Positions 17,560 to 25,199 of a stretch of DNA of 64,000 nucleotides are shown one piece after another. This DNA comes from Paenibacillus riograndensis SBR5 (GTDB taxonomy: Bacteria > Bacillota > Bacilli > Paenibacillales > Paenibacillaceae). Where the stretch lies: positions 1,317,001 to 1,381,000 of the forward strand of contig NZ_LN831776.1 in assembly GCF_000981585.1 (NCBI RefSeq). Reading direction: 5' to 3'. The notes below the pieces were generated by a model. The model was not told the origin of the DNA and made no database searches. It saw only the letters and a program-made list of their open reading frames with translations. The position numbers and the translations under genes were made by a program. The first letter of the stretch is position 1. Each line of letters begins with the position of its first letter.

Positions 17560-18495
17560 TTACAGATTCATATGTTTGGACAACCAGTAACCCAGACCCC
17601 CGCCTTGCAAAAGCTGTTTTTCCGCTTCGATTGCTGCTGCCATCTGCTGCAGATTCCCGGCCATAAACTGATGGAAAGCGATGAGATGAGGGGCGTTCAG
17701 GCGGCAGTTTTCAAGCTTTTTGTGATTATCCAACGCCGTACCGGCATACGCAGCAAGCCCCCCTTTTGTAAAGATATAATCCTTGACCTGTGCTTTGGTA
17801 AGCGCAACCTGATCTATGCCTGTGTGGTGTCCGGCCAGGGACAGCAGGCAATTGTAGCTTCCTTCAGCAAGATCTTGCTCCCAATCCTCGTAGTCGTCCA
17901 GCATTTGCAGGGTAAGCAGTACGGTATGGAGAATATCTTCCGCTTCCGGAATCAGAGAAGCATTGCCGGTATGCAGCAGAATAGCTGTACTGGTAAGCTT
18001 CAGCGGACTGGCTTTGTGGGAGATTTTCAGCCGGTCATTCCTAAAATAATCTCCATGCGCCTCACCGGCCACACTCTCCGCCCACTCCAGAATATAGCGG
18101 TTAAAGCAGAGCCAGAAAAGGGACTCCGGCGGAAACAGCGGCCTGTACTTGTTCAGGAACTCAACATACAGCAGATTGGCCAGCGGCAGCATCCGGGATG
18201 CGCTGTTATCACTGTCCATCAGATCATCCTGAATGAAGAAATACAGCATGCAAAAAATATTGCCGGCCGACAGCCCGCGGGCTTCAGCCTCTGTCAGGCC
18301 GTAACCGTCCCTGAGCCAGAAGGGGAGCAGATAACTGATATAATTTTTGTGGCTTCCTGTGCTGAAAACGTTAAACTGTTCGAGATAGGCCATTCCTTGA
18401 ATGCGGAGAGAATCAGGAAATCCGGAAATCACACTGCTGCAGTCCTGAAATACCAAACGGAGCTCTTTGTCGTAATCATGCAGCCAATCCATCAT
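17560..18495 (-). CDS. Class I isoprenoid-synthase-fold enzyme, ComQ-like
   Basis: The 311-aa all-helical protein has both metal-binding motifs of class I prenyl/terpene synthases: DDLMD at 90-94 (context FFIQDDLMDSDNSA) and DDYEDWEQD at 200-208. Such enzymes bind a polyprenyl diphosphate through Mg2+. The length and the first motif resemble ComQ, which prenylates Trp in the ComX pheromone; unlike ComQ as I remember it, the second motif is complete. AGGAGG lies four bases before ATG 18495 (a second ATG follows directly). The next gene is a short peptide precursor ending in Trp, so a peptide prenyltransferase is plausible; a stand-alone terpene synthase is the alternative. Confidence 0.75.
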   Translation of the reverse strand: MMDWLHDYDKELRLVFQDCSSVISGFPDSLRIQGMAYLEQFNVFSTGSHKNYISYLLPFWLRDGYGLTEAEARGLSAGNIFCMLYFFIQDDLMDSDNSASRMLPLANLLYVEFLNKYRPLFPPESLFWLCFNRYILEWAESVAGEAHGDYFRNDRLKISHKASPLKLTSTAILLHTGNASLIPEAEDILHTVLLTLQMLDDYEDWEQDLAEGSYNCLLSLAGHHTGIDQVALTKAQVKDYIFTKGGLAAYAGTALDNHKKLENCRLNAPHLIAFHQFMAGNLQQMAAAIEAEKQLLQGGGLGYWLSKHMNL

Positions 18496-18623
18496 TTTGC
18501 CTCCTGTTTTCAATTTTTTTGATGCAGAGAGATATGTATTAGAATTAGGTAAATAATGGTTATCCGTGATGATTATAAGCTTCCTGGTCGTTGATTTCAA
18601 TCTTAATTCGGGGGAGATTCGAT

Positions 18624-18938
18624 ATGGAATGGTATACTTTTGGACAAATGCTGATGCATATCCGTCTAGGCCAAAAAGCTGCCACACCTGACGGGCGCAC
18701 AGTGCTGCGCACCTCTGCCGGATTACTCTGGCAAGGGGGCAGGCTGGACGGTGACTTTGTGCAAATTAAAGGTTATCTCTTCTCCGATATATGGCGGATT
18801 TTCGAGGATGAAGCGAGCCTGAAAGAAAGCCGTGGCCGGGATATTCATGAGCAAAAGGAACGTGAAATGCTGGCGAATCAATATGAAGAGCAGCGCTGGA
18901 ATGAGCTGGAGATTCGGAAAGCCCGGAGGGAAGACTGA
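18624..18938 (+). CDS. Hypothetical 104-aa protein
   Basis: ATG 18624 follows GGGGGAG and gives a protein starting MEWYTFGQMLMHIRLGQKA, with a basic/acidic helical C-terminus rich in Glu and Arg (residues ~65-104). The N-terminal half, TFGQMLMHIRLGQKA...WQGGRLDGDFVQIKGYLFSDIWRIFEDE, faintly recalls the small DUF2829 fold (TFGEAL...GKK...DW), but the key Trp-Asn-Gly is absent. It is divergent from the isoprenoid-synthase gene and precedes an oxidoreductase gene by 69 bases. No function is assigned. Confidence 0.55.
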   Translation: MEWYTFGQMLMHIRLGQKAATPDGRTVLRTSAGLLWQGGRLDGDFVQIKGYLFSDIWRIFEDEASLKESRGRDIHEQKEREMLANQYEEQRWNELEIRKARRED

Positions 18939-19007
18939 TTCTACACCTGGGACGAGCGCGGGAGAGGGTGCTGGAAGGGTAAGACTTATAGAGGAGGGGT
19001 CATCGGT

Positions 19008-20084
19008 ATGGAGAAGATTATTTTTGGACTGGTGGGCGGAGGCTGGCGGGCGGAGTTTTATCTGCGGATTGCGAGAGAGCTTCCGGAGCAATTTGCCGTT
19101 GGCGCCATGTTCGTCCGCAATAAGGACAAGGCTGAAGCATTGAGCAGAACCTGGGGAGTGCGGGTGTATACATCGATCGGGGATTTTATATCGGCAGCAT
19201 CCTATTCCTTTGCAGTAATAAGCTTGAAAAAGGATATCAGCACAGCATATGTGATCAGACTGGCCGAAGCCGGAATCCCGGTGCTGGCGGAAACGCCTCC
19301 CGCCCCGGATCTGGCCCGGCTGAAGGAGCTGTGGAACCGTGTGGGCGGTTCGGCGACGATCCAGATTGCCGAGCAGTACATGTTTCAGCCGATGCATGCG
19401 GCAAGGATTGCGCTTGCTGACTCGGGCAGGCTTGGAACTGTCAGCCAGGCGCAGATATCGGCTGCGCACGGCTACCACGGCATCAGTCTGATCCGCCGGC
19501 TGCTTGGCACCGGCTTCGGCAATGTCAGCATCCGTGCGCAGCAGTTCCGTTCAGCGATTATTGAAGGACCGCAGCGCAGCGGCCCCCCTTCCGCTGAAGC
19601 AAGGGTGCAGAGTGTCCAGACATTGGCTGTGCTGGACTTTGGTGATAAGCTGGGTGTATTCGATTTCACCGGCGACCAGTATTTTTCGTGGATTCGCGGC
19701 AGCCGGATTCTCGTGCGCGGGGACCGGGGAGAACTGATGAACGATGATGTCTCCTGGCTGCAGGCCTATGATACACCGCTATATGGCAAGCTGCGCCGGA
19801 TCGACGCCGGTCATGGCGGAAATCTGGAGGGCTTTTACCTCAAGGGGATCATGATGGACGGAGAGTGGTTATACCGGAATCCCTACGCACCAGCACGGCT
19901 CTCGGAGGATGAAATCGCGGTCGCGGAGAGCCTGGTCCGGATGCAGCGGCATGTCGGGGGCGGGCCATCCTTTTACAGCCTGGCCGAAGGCAGCCAGGAC
20001 CAGTATTTGGCGCTGCTGCTGGAGCAGGCCGCAGAGAGCGGCGAAACCGTAGTTTCGCAGCGCCAGCCTTGGGCAGCGGAGTAA
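19008..20084 (+). CDS. Gfo/Idh/MocA-family oxidoreductase
   Basis: The 358-aa product has an N-terminal Rossmann domain with the variant dinucleotide motif FGLVGGGWRAEFYLRIA, then AVISLKKD and PVLAETPPAPD in place of the usual EKP motif, so the conserved catalytic Lys is replaced. IQIAEQYMFQPMHAARIAL takes the position of the substrate-binding segment. The lower half is the beta-sheet domain of the family. Sugar or inositol derivatives are usual substrates. AGAGGAGGGG precedes the ATG. Its 3' side opens into a long repeat region. Confidence 0.8.
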   Translation: MEKIIFGLVGGGWRAEFYLRIARELPEQFAVGAMFVRNKDKAEALSRTWGVRVYTSIGDFISAASYSFAVISLKKDISTAYVIRLAEAGIPVLAETPPAPDLARLKELWNRVGGSATIQIAEQYMFQPMHAARIALADSGRLGTVSQAQISAAHGYHGISLIRRLLGTGFGNVSIRAQQFRSAIIEGPQRSGPPSAEARVQSVQTLAVLDFGDKLGVFDFTGDQYFSWIRGSRILVRGDRGELMNDDVSWLQAYDTPLYGKLRRIDAGHGGNLEGFYLKGIMMDGEWLYRNPYAPARLSEDEIAVAESLVRMQRHVGGGPSFYSLAEGSQDQYLALLLEQAAESGETVVSQRQPWAAE

Positions 20085-20102
20085 GCCTGCGGGCGCCGTG
20101 CG

Positions 20103-20306
20103 GGGAGAAACAACGGCAGGAATGCCGTTGTTGGGGCGCTGGTGGCGGGGGCAGGGAGAAACAACGGTAGGAATGCCGTTGCAGGGGCGCTGGTGGCGGG
20201 GGCAGGGAGAAACAACAGCAGGAATGCCGTTGCTGGGGCTCCGGTGGCGGGGGCAGGGAGAAACAACAGCAGGAATGCCGTTGCTGGGGCTCCAGTGGCG
20301 ACCTCG
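20103..20306. repeat. Tandem array 1: four 51-bp hairpin units
   Basis: Units start at 20103, 20154, 20205 and 20256. Each begins GGGAGAAA, carries CAACGGCA-GGAA-TGCCGTTG or a close variant (8-bp stem, 4-base loop) and ends with a G-rich TGGTGGCGGGGGCA type segment. Changes between units are few and mostly keep the pairing or create one wobble/mismatch. The frames open across it are by-products of the period being a multiple of three. Confidence 0.9.
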
Positions 20307-20363
20307 GGGTTTTGGCTGATCTTACTGTATGCCCCTCATTTCAGCCGGAGATCCATTTGCGGC

Positions 20364-21222
20364 GAAATGAGAGGTACTTATACCTCACATTTGCGCGATT
20401 GGCCAGTGTGGGGAGAAATGAGAGGTGCTTATACCTCAGATTTGAGCGATTGGTCAGTGTGGGGAGAAAAGAGAGGTATTTATACCTCGGATTTGCGCGA
20501 TTGGCCAGTTTGGTGAGAAATGAAAGGTACTTATACCTCAGATTTGCCTGATTGGCCAGTGTGGGGAGAAATAAGAGGTATATATACCTCACATTTGAGC
20601 GATTGGCCAGTGTGGGGAGAAATGAGAGGTACTTATACCTCACATTTGCGCGATTGGCCAGTTTGATGAGAAATAAGAGGTACTTATACCTCAGATTTGA
20701 GCGATTGGCCAGTGTGGGGAGAAATGAGAGGCACTTATACCTCACATTTGCGCGATTGGTCAGTTTGGTGAGAAATGAGAGGTATTTATACCTCACATTT
20801 GCGCGATTGGCCAGTGTGGGGAGAAATGAGAGGTATTTATACCCCACATTTTCCTGATTGGCCAGTGTGGGGAGAAATGAGAGGTACTTATACCTCACAT
20901 TTGCGCGATTGGCCAGTGTGGGGAGAAATGAGAGGCACTTATACCTCACATTTGCGCGATTGGCCAGTGTGGGGAGAAATGAGAGGTACTTATACCTCAC
21001 ATTTTCCTGATTGGCCAGTGTGGGGAGAAATGAGAGGTACTTATACCTCACATTTGCGCGATTGGCCAGTGTGGGGAGAAATGAGAGGTACTTATACCTC
21101 AGATTTGCGCGATTGGTCAGTTTGGTGAGAAATGAAAGGTACTTATACCTCAGATTTGCGCGATTGGTCAGTTTGGTGAGAAATGAGAGGTACTTATACC
21201 TCACATTTGCGCGATTGGTCAG
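20364..21222. repeat. Tandem array 2: seventeen 51-bp hairpin units
   Basis: Units begin every 51 bases (20364, 20415, 20466 and so on to 21180). The consensus has GAAATGAGAGGTACTTA followed by TACCTCACATTTGCGCG and ATTGGCCAGTGTGGGGA. The GAGGTA-CTTA-TACCTC hairpin is present in all units; loop changes (CTTA, TTTA, TATA) and single arm changes occur. Long open frames on both strands (for example LRYKYLSFLPTLANRAN on the minus strand) are artefacts of the 51-base period: no ribosome site and no family resemblance. Confidence 0.95.
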
Positions 21223-21304
21223 CACACTGTGATAGTAAGCGGAGTTCTACAAGAAACTCGATTTTTGACAGTTCAGGCTTCAGAATAAGGGGGGCCTAAT
21301 CGAA

Positions 21305-21425
21305 GAGCGCCGGCGGAGGCAACGGGATGAAACAACGGCAGAAATGCCGTTGTTAGGGCGCCCCGGAGGCAACGGGATGAAACAACGGCAAAAATGCCGT
21401 TGTTAGGGCGCCGGCGGAGGCAACG
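21305..21425. repeat. Tandem array 3: two 50/51-bp hairpin units plus a partial
   Basis: The segment GGAGGCAACGGGATGAAA recurs at about 21316 and 21366 and begins again at about 21417. Each full unit contains CAACGGCA-GAAA- or CAACGGCA-AAAA-TGCCGTTG, the same arms as array 1, followed by TTAGGGCGCC. Confidence 0.85.
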
Positions 21426-21426
21426 T

Positions 21427-21469
21427 GTAAAAGGCAGCCGCTCCGCAGAATACCTGCGGAACGGCTGCC
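21427..21469 (-). terminator. Rho-independent terminator after the GH20 gene
   Basis: On the minus strand GGCAGCCGTTCCGCAG pairs with CTGCGGAGCGGCTGCC around a 5-base loop and is followed by TTTTA. It lies 16 bases beyond the GH20 stop codon. Confidence 0.85.
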
Positions 21470-21484
21470 TTAATGCCCTTGCTG

Positions 21485-23416
21485 CTATAACGCCGCTGAA
21501 CCAGTCAGCTCGGCTGCCAGCCGGGTGTACTCGGCGCGCAGCCGGACCAGCTTCGAGACACTCTGTTCCAAGCCGCCGGGACGGTTGCGCTGAAGCCATA
21601 GCTGGCGGTAGTGATGGAGCAGAATGTCCAGGTCCTTGATCTGGCGGTGGATCAACTCAGGCTGAAGTGTGCCGGGCCCGTCAGCCAGCTGCTTTTTGAT
21701 CCGGGCCAGCTGCACGGCATGCTTCACAAAATGAATGCCGTTCCGGAGCTCTGCCACAACAAGTCCGGCATCGGCGCATTCCAGCTCCGGCTGGTCAAGC
21801 CGGGCTTCGATCTCCGCCAAATACTGCTCCAGTTGCTCGAAATGCTCAACCGTAAGCTTGCCGACAAGCTGCACCTGCTGCAGCGGAGTACGCAGCAGCA
21901 TGGACATTTCCGTATCATTCGGACGGACTATGCCGGACTCCAACTTATAGTAGTTGCCAAGATCCAGCAGCAGCTGTCCGATTTTGCCTGCACGGTCATG
22001 GAAAACGGATGTGTTCAGGTAAGCGGCGACATCTGCCTCCAGATTGTTCTCCACATTCCATGCGACCGCTGCACCGTAGGCGAATCCGGCATAGCTGATG
22101 GGCAGGTGCTGCCAGTGGCCGAAATCGCCCCAGTCGGTAATTAGGTAGCCGATGGCGCCGTTGTTTTTGCCGTGGATTGCCGCACTGCGCAGATTGGCCA
22201 TCATGTTGTCGCTGCGGCCTGTCAGGGAGTTCCAGGAGCTGGTTCCCGGACAGACGTAGAAAGGAATCCCCGCTTCGCGGAATTTCAGTGTATCCGCTTC
22301 GAACGGATGGGCTGCGCTGTAGCCCCATTCCATGGCAACGATATCTTTGGGGAGCCGGGGAATGAGCTCAGGATGCTGGATGATGATATCGCCCCAGAAC
22401 TGCATGGTTTTACCGCGCTCCAGGACCAGCCCATGAATTTTCTGCAGAAAAGACAAATACAGCTGGCCTTTGCCATCGGCGTCTGCCGCGGCTTTGTTTT
22501 TGCCGAGTCCCAGCTCATAGGTTTCGTCACAGCCTACATTAAAGTATTTTGACGTGAAGTAGGGAAGAAGGTCATCGTACATGGTGGCGAGCAGCTGCAG
22601 CACTTCAGGGTTTTCGGTATGGAAGGTTCCCGGGTGCATGAACAATCCTTCCGGATACATATCGCTGTCGTACATATTCTCAGGAAGCATGAAGCCTTCC
22701 GGAATCTCAGCGAGGGCATTGAACTCCGGACGGGTCAGCCATCCTTCCATATGCCCGAAGCTGTTTTGGTTCGGAACAAGCTCGATATAACGTTCCTGGC
22801 AGTAGGCATCAAGCTGCAGAATTTCCTCCCCGGTTATCGGGGTTTCAAGCTCCCAGACCTGGGGAAAGGATTCATAGGCAAAGGGAGAACCTTCTATATA
22901 TAATTGCAGCTGGTTCAGCTTAAGATCAGCCATGAAATCAACGATCCGGAACAGGGTTTCGAGCTTGGGGATTTTATTGCGGCTGATGTCGATCATCAGT
23001 CCTCTGGCCGCAAAGTCCGGCTGGTCGCTGATATGCACAAACGGAAGGCTCCTGCCGCATTGCTGCAGAATTTGTTTCAGTGTGGCAGCCGCATAGTAAG
23101 CCCCTTCGGGTGAACCGTAATTTACTGCGATTCCGTTCTCATCCACATGGATTTCATAGCCCTGGGCAGGCAGCAATGGACTATAACTAAAGTGGTAGAC
23201 GGAACGGACAGCCGGGCGTGTGCCTACAGACAGGGATAGGTTCAGTTGAAGGACCTGAGACAGGGTGAGCTGGAGCCTGCGCGCAGCAGGAAGAGCGGCG
23301 CGGTCCGCTTCTCCCGCAAGAACGATGCTTCCTTGCGCGGGAAGATGGAACCGGCCGTCAGAACATTCCAAGACCTTTGGCACCGGAAACAGCTGCAAAT
23401 AATGGTTTTCAGACAT
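21485..23416 (-). CDS. Family 20 glycoside hydrolase (beta-N-acetylhexosaminidase type)
   Basis: The 643-aa product has the GH20b-like N-domain (residues ~5-125), then a TIM barrel starting FAARGLMIDISRNKIPKLETLFRIVDFMADLKLNQLQLYIEG. The catalytic Asp-Glu pair is in YFNVGCDETYELG near 300, and further barrel segments (MQFWGDII, ITDWGDFGHWQ) follow. A helical C-terminal ~160 residues ends it. There is no signal peptide, so it probably acts in the cytosol on imported amino-sugar oligosaccharides. AAGAGGTG precedes the ATG. It is divergent from an AraC regulator 84 bases away, the likely controller. Confidence 0.88.
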   Translation of the reverse strand: MSENHYLQLFPVPKVLECSDGRFHLPAQGSIVLAGEADRAALPAARRLQLTLSQVLQLNLSLSVGTRPAVRSVYHFSYSPLLPAQGYEIHVDENGIAVNYGSPEGAYYAAATLKQILQQCGRSLPFVHISDQPDFAARGLMIDISRNKIPKLETLFRIVDFMADLKLNQLQLYIEGSPFAYESFPQVWELETPITGEEILQLDAYCQERYIELVPNQNSFGHMEGWLTRPEFNALAEIPEGFMLPENMYDSDMYPEGLFMHPGTFHTENPEVLQLLATMYDDLLPYFTSKYFNVGCDETYELGLGKNKAAADADGKGQLYLSFLQKIHGLVLERGKTMQFWGDIIIQHPELIPRLPKDIVAMEWGYSAAHPFEADTLKFREAGIPFYVCPGTSSWNSLTGRSDNMMANLRSAAIHGKNNGAIGYLITDWGDFGHWQHLPISYAGFAYGAAVAWNVENNLEADVAAYLNTSVFHDRAGKIGQLLLDLGNYYKLESGIVRPNDTEMSMLLRTPLQQVQLVGKLTVEHFEQLEQYLAEIEARLDQPELECADAGLVVAELRNGIHFVKHAVQLARIKKQLADGPGTLQPELIHRQIKDLDILLHHYRQLWLQRNRPGGLEQSVSKLVRLRAEYTRLAAELTGSAAL

Positions 23417-23500
23417 AGCGTGGACACCTCTTGTTCATGTAGAATATGATCATCTTCAGATTAACCATATCACTCCTGAACAAAGGGAGGAATGCACATC

Positions 23501-24355
23501 ATGTCCGAGGTCATGGATTATATGATCAGTCCGTACCCCGTACGGATTATTGATCCCAAGGTCGAGTCCTCCAGGCTTAGGCTGAAGGCCATCCGGATAG
23601 GCCAGGCGGGTCATCTGCCGGGAAGAATCTGGTTTCGGTCCAACGTTGTATTCGAACATTGGGCCCTTGTCTTTATATTATCCGGGAACGGCACATACAT
23701 GGAGAACGGCGGCAGGATTCAGCAGGTGCGGGCCGGGAGCCTGTTCTTTTTCCGGCCGGGCTGCAGCTACAGCTTTGGACCTGCTCCGGGGTGCAACTGG
23801 GATGAATACTATATCAACTTTAATGGAACCCGTGTGGCTGAATGGGTGGAGTCGGGACTCCTGGAGGGGGGAACCGTATTTGATGCCCATGCTTCTCAGG
23901 AGCTGGCATCTGTATTCGAACAGGTGCTGGCGCTGATGGAAGGCGGTGTCCCGGCGGATGCCGACCGGGCGGCAGCGATGCTGGAGGGGCTTCTGCTGGA
24001 GTGTTCCCTGATTACTGAGGGTCACCACCGCACCCGGCAGCCTGATCTCTTCCCGCTAATCCGTGAAGAGTTGAATGCCTGCATCTATGGATTACCTGAT
24101 CTGCAGGGGATTGCTGCCAAACACCATATTTCGATGTCCACGCTGCGCCGTCTTGTACGGCACAGCAGCGGTTACCCTCTGCATGAATATATCCACCGGC
24201 TCAAAATGGCGGAAGCGAAGCATCTGCTGCTCAATACTTCGCTGCAGGTTAAGGCGATAGCCGGAATGCTGCATTACGCGGATAGTTTTTATTTTTCGAG
24301 GTTATTCAAGAAATATATGGGAGTATCCCCGCTAATCTGCCGCAACAGCTTATAA
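23501..24355 (+). CDS. AraC-family transcriptional regulator
   Basis: An N-terminal cupin-type sensor domain (residues ~10-150, with VFEHWALVFILSGNGTYMENGG and FFRPGCSYSFGP) is joined to a C-terminal double helix-turn-helix: LQGIAAKHHISMSTLRRLVRHSSGYPLHEYIHRLKMAEAKHLLLNTSLQVKAIAGMLHYADSFYFSRLFKKYMGVSPLICRNS. This is the usual form of sugar-responsive activators. I take ATG 23501, ten bases after GGGAGG; the ATG at 23492 is too close to it. Divergence from the GH20 gene suggests it controls that enzyme. Repeat copy A begins two bases after its stop. Confidence 0.88.
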   Translation: MSEVMDYMISPYPVRIIDPKVESSRLRLKAIRIGQAGHLPGRIWFRSNVVFEHWALVFILSGNGTYMENGGRIQQVRAGSLFFFRPGCSYSFGPAPGCNWDEYYINFNGTRVAEWVESGLLEGGTVFDAHASQELASVFEQVLALMEGGVPADADRAAAMLEGLLLECSLITEGHHRTRQPDLFPLIREELNACIYGLPDLQGIAAKHHISMSTLRRLVRHSSGYPLHEYIHRLKMAEAKHLLLNTSLQVKAIAGMLHYADSFYFSRLFKKYMGVSPLICRNSL

Positions 24356-24357
24356 TT

Positions 24358-24571
24358 ATATAAACTGAACTTGAGATTTTTCGATTTTGGGATTGGATGA
24401 CTCCAGAGAATGTTTGGACTTCCGGCCGCTGTTGTCTGCAGATTTCTTGATTATAACCGCTGTTCACGGTTGAAATCCGCAGACAAAGGCGGACGCTACC
24501 GCTCCTCCAGTTCCAAACTTCTCCTCCGCCACTTTTCCCTTAATTCTAAATTTTCCAAGTTCAATCTATAT
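24358..24571. repeat. Dispersed intergenic repeat, copy A
   Basis: This 214-bp element starts ATATAAACTGAACTTG and ends CAAGTTCAATCTATAT, imperfect terminal inverted repeats of 16 bp. Its core holds GTCTGCAGATTTC pairing with GAAATCCGCAGAC, with an inner AACCG/CGGTT stem. It is closely similar to copy D at 55.7 kb and, reversed, to B, C and E. It has no coding capacity and begins just after the AraC stop codon. Confidence 0.85.
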
Positions 24572-24713
24572 GGCGACATATTTCTACCTAAACCGACGAA
24601 ATCATGTCGGAATTTGTGGTTTTTTATTGACATGGCCAAAAATGAAATGTTATTATTTAGGTAATATTAGCAGATTCACGATAGTTCTTATAGACTATGC
24701 CGGAGATGAAGCC

Positions 24714-24884
24714 ATGAGAGAATATTACTGCATCAGTTGCCGCAGTCTCCATAAGGTGGATACACAAAACCATTCTGTACGTATTTTGTCCACCGGGTAT
24801 CATATCGTTGGCGAACAGCGCTATCAGATTTGTATTTGTAATTCATCCAAGTTGCCTAAAACTCTGCCGACGGTGGCCGACTAG
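24714..24884 (+). CDS. Small cysteine-rich protein
   Basis: A 56-aa frame starts MREYYCISCRSLHKVD, with a GGAGATGAAGCC ribosome site. Cys6-x2-Cys9 and a later CIC pair form a plausible zinc-ribbon-like metal site. A terminator follows at 24938. The longer frame upstream runs into repeat copy A and is not credible. The function is unknown. Confidence 0.5.
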   Translation: MREYYCISCRSLHKVDTQNHSVRILSTGYHIVGEQRYQICICNSSKLPKTLPTVAD

Positions 24885-24937
24885 ACCTGCGGATGACCGG
24901 TATGACTTATGACAACCATAGATTATTGCTGCCGAAG

Positions 24938-24972
24938 CAGCCTGTCAGCGACTACGGACAGGCTGTTTCTTG
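24938..24972 (+). terminator. Rho-independent terminator
   Basis: CAGCCTGTC pairs with GACAGGCTG around a 10-base loop, followed by TTTCTTGT. Confidence 0.7.
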
Positions 24973-25108
24973 TGCGTCTAAAAATGTGGACTTTTTGTGA
25001 ATTCGCTATCATTTGAAAATATGGGCTTTTTCCAATAAAGTTTTGAAAAAAAAGCTGGAAATTATGCAACATTCATCATTTGTAAACGTTATCAATGAAA
25101 AGGGGAAC

Positions 25109-25137
25109 TTGTTATTGTGATTTTTCTCATGTATGAT
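25109..25137 (+). promoter_or_regulatory. Sigma-A promoter of the NarL-type two-component pair
   Basis: TTGTTA and TATGAT are separated by exactly 17 bases, 63 bases before the start of the kinase gene. The remaining ~315-base gap holds only the terminator at 24938 and AT-rich sequence. Confidence 0.65.
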
Positions 25138-25199
25138 GCTTTTAAACAAAGCTTAGAATAAGCTCGCATTTTCCACAAACTGGAGAATAGGGTGGTGGG

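Noticed and set aside
17572..18522. Plus-strand 316-aa open frame opposite the isoprenoid-synthase gene
   Set aside because: It has no domain likeness or ribosome site, while the minus-strand frame has both Asp-rich motifs and AGGAGG before its ATG.
20364..21222. CRISPR array
   Set aside because: The whole 51-bp unit is repeated; there are no unique spacers and no cas genes in the window.
20341..21225. Long open frames on both strands across the 51-bp array (e.g. a 294-aa minus-strand frame)
   Set aside because: They arise because the repeat period is a multiple of three and few units contain stops. No ribosome site, several frames and both strands open at once, no family likeness.
24410..24664. 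84-aa open frame containing repeat copy A
   Set aside because: It is made of the dispersed repeat sequence; the related frame in copy C (42948-43223) shows the same pattern and neither has a start signal.
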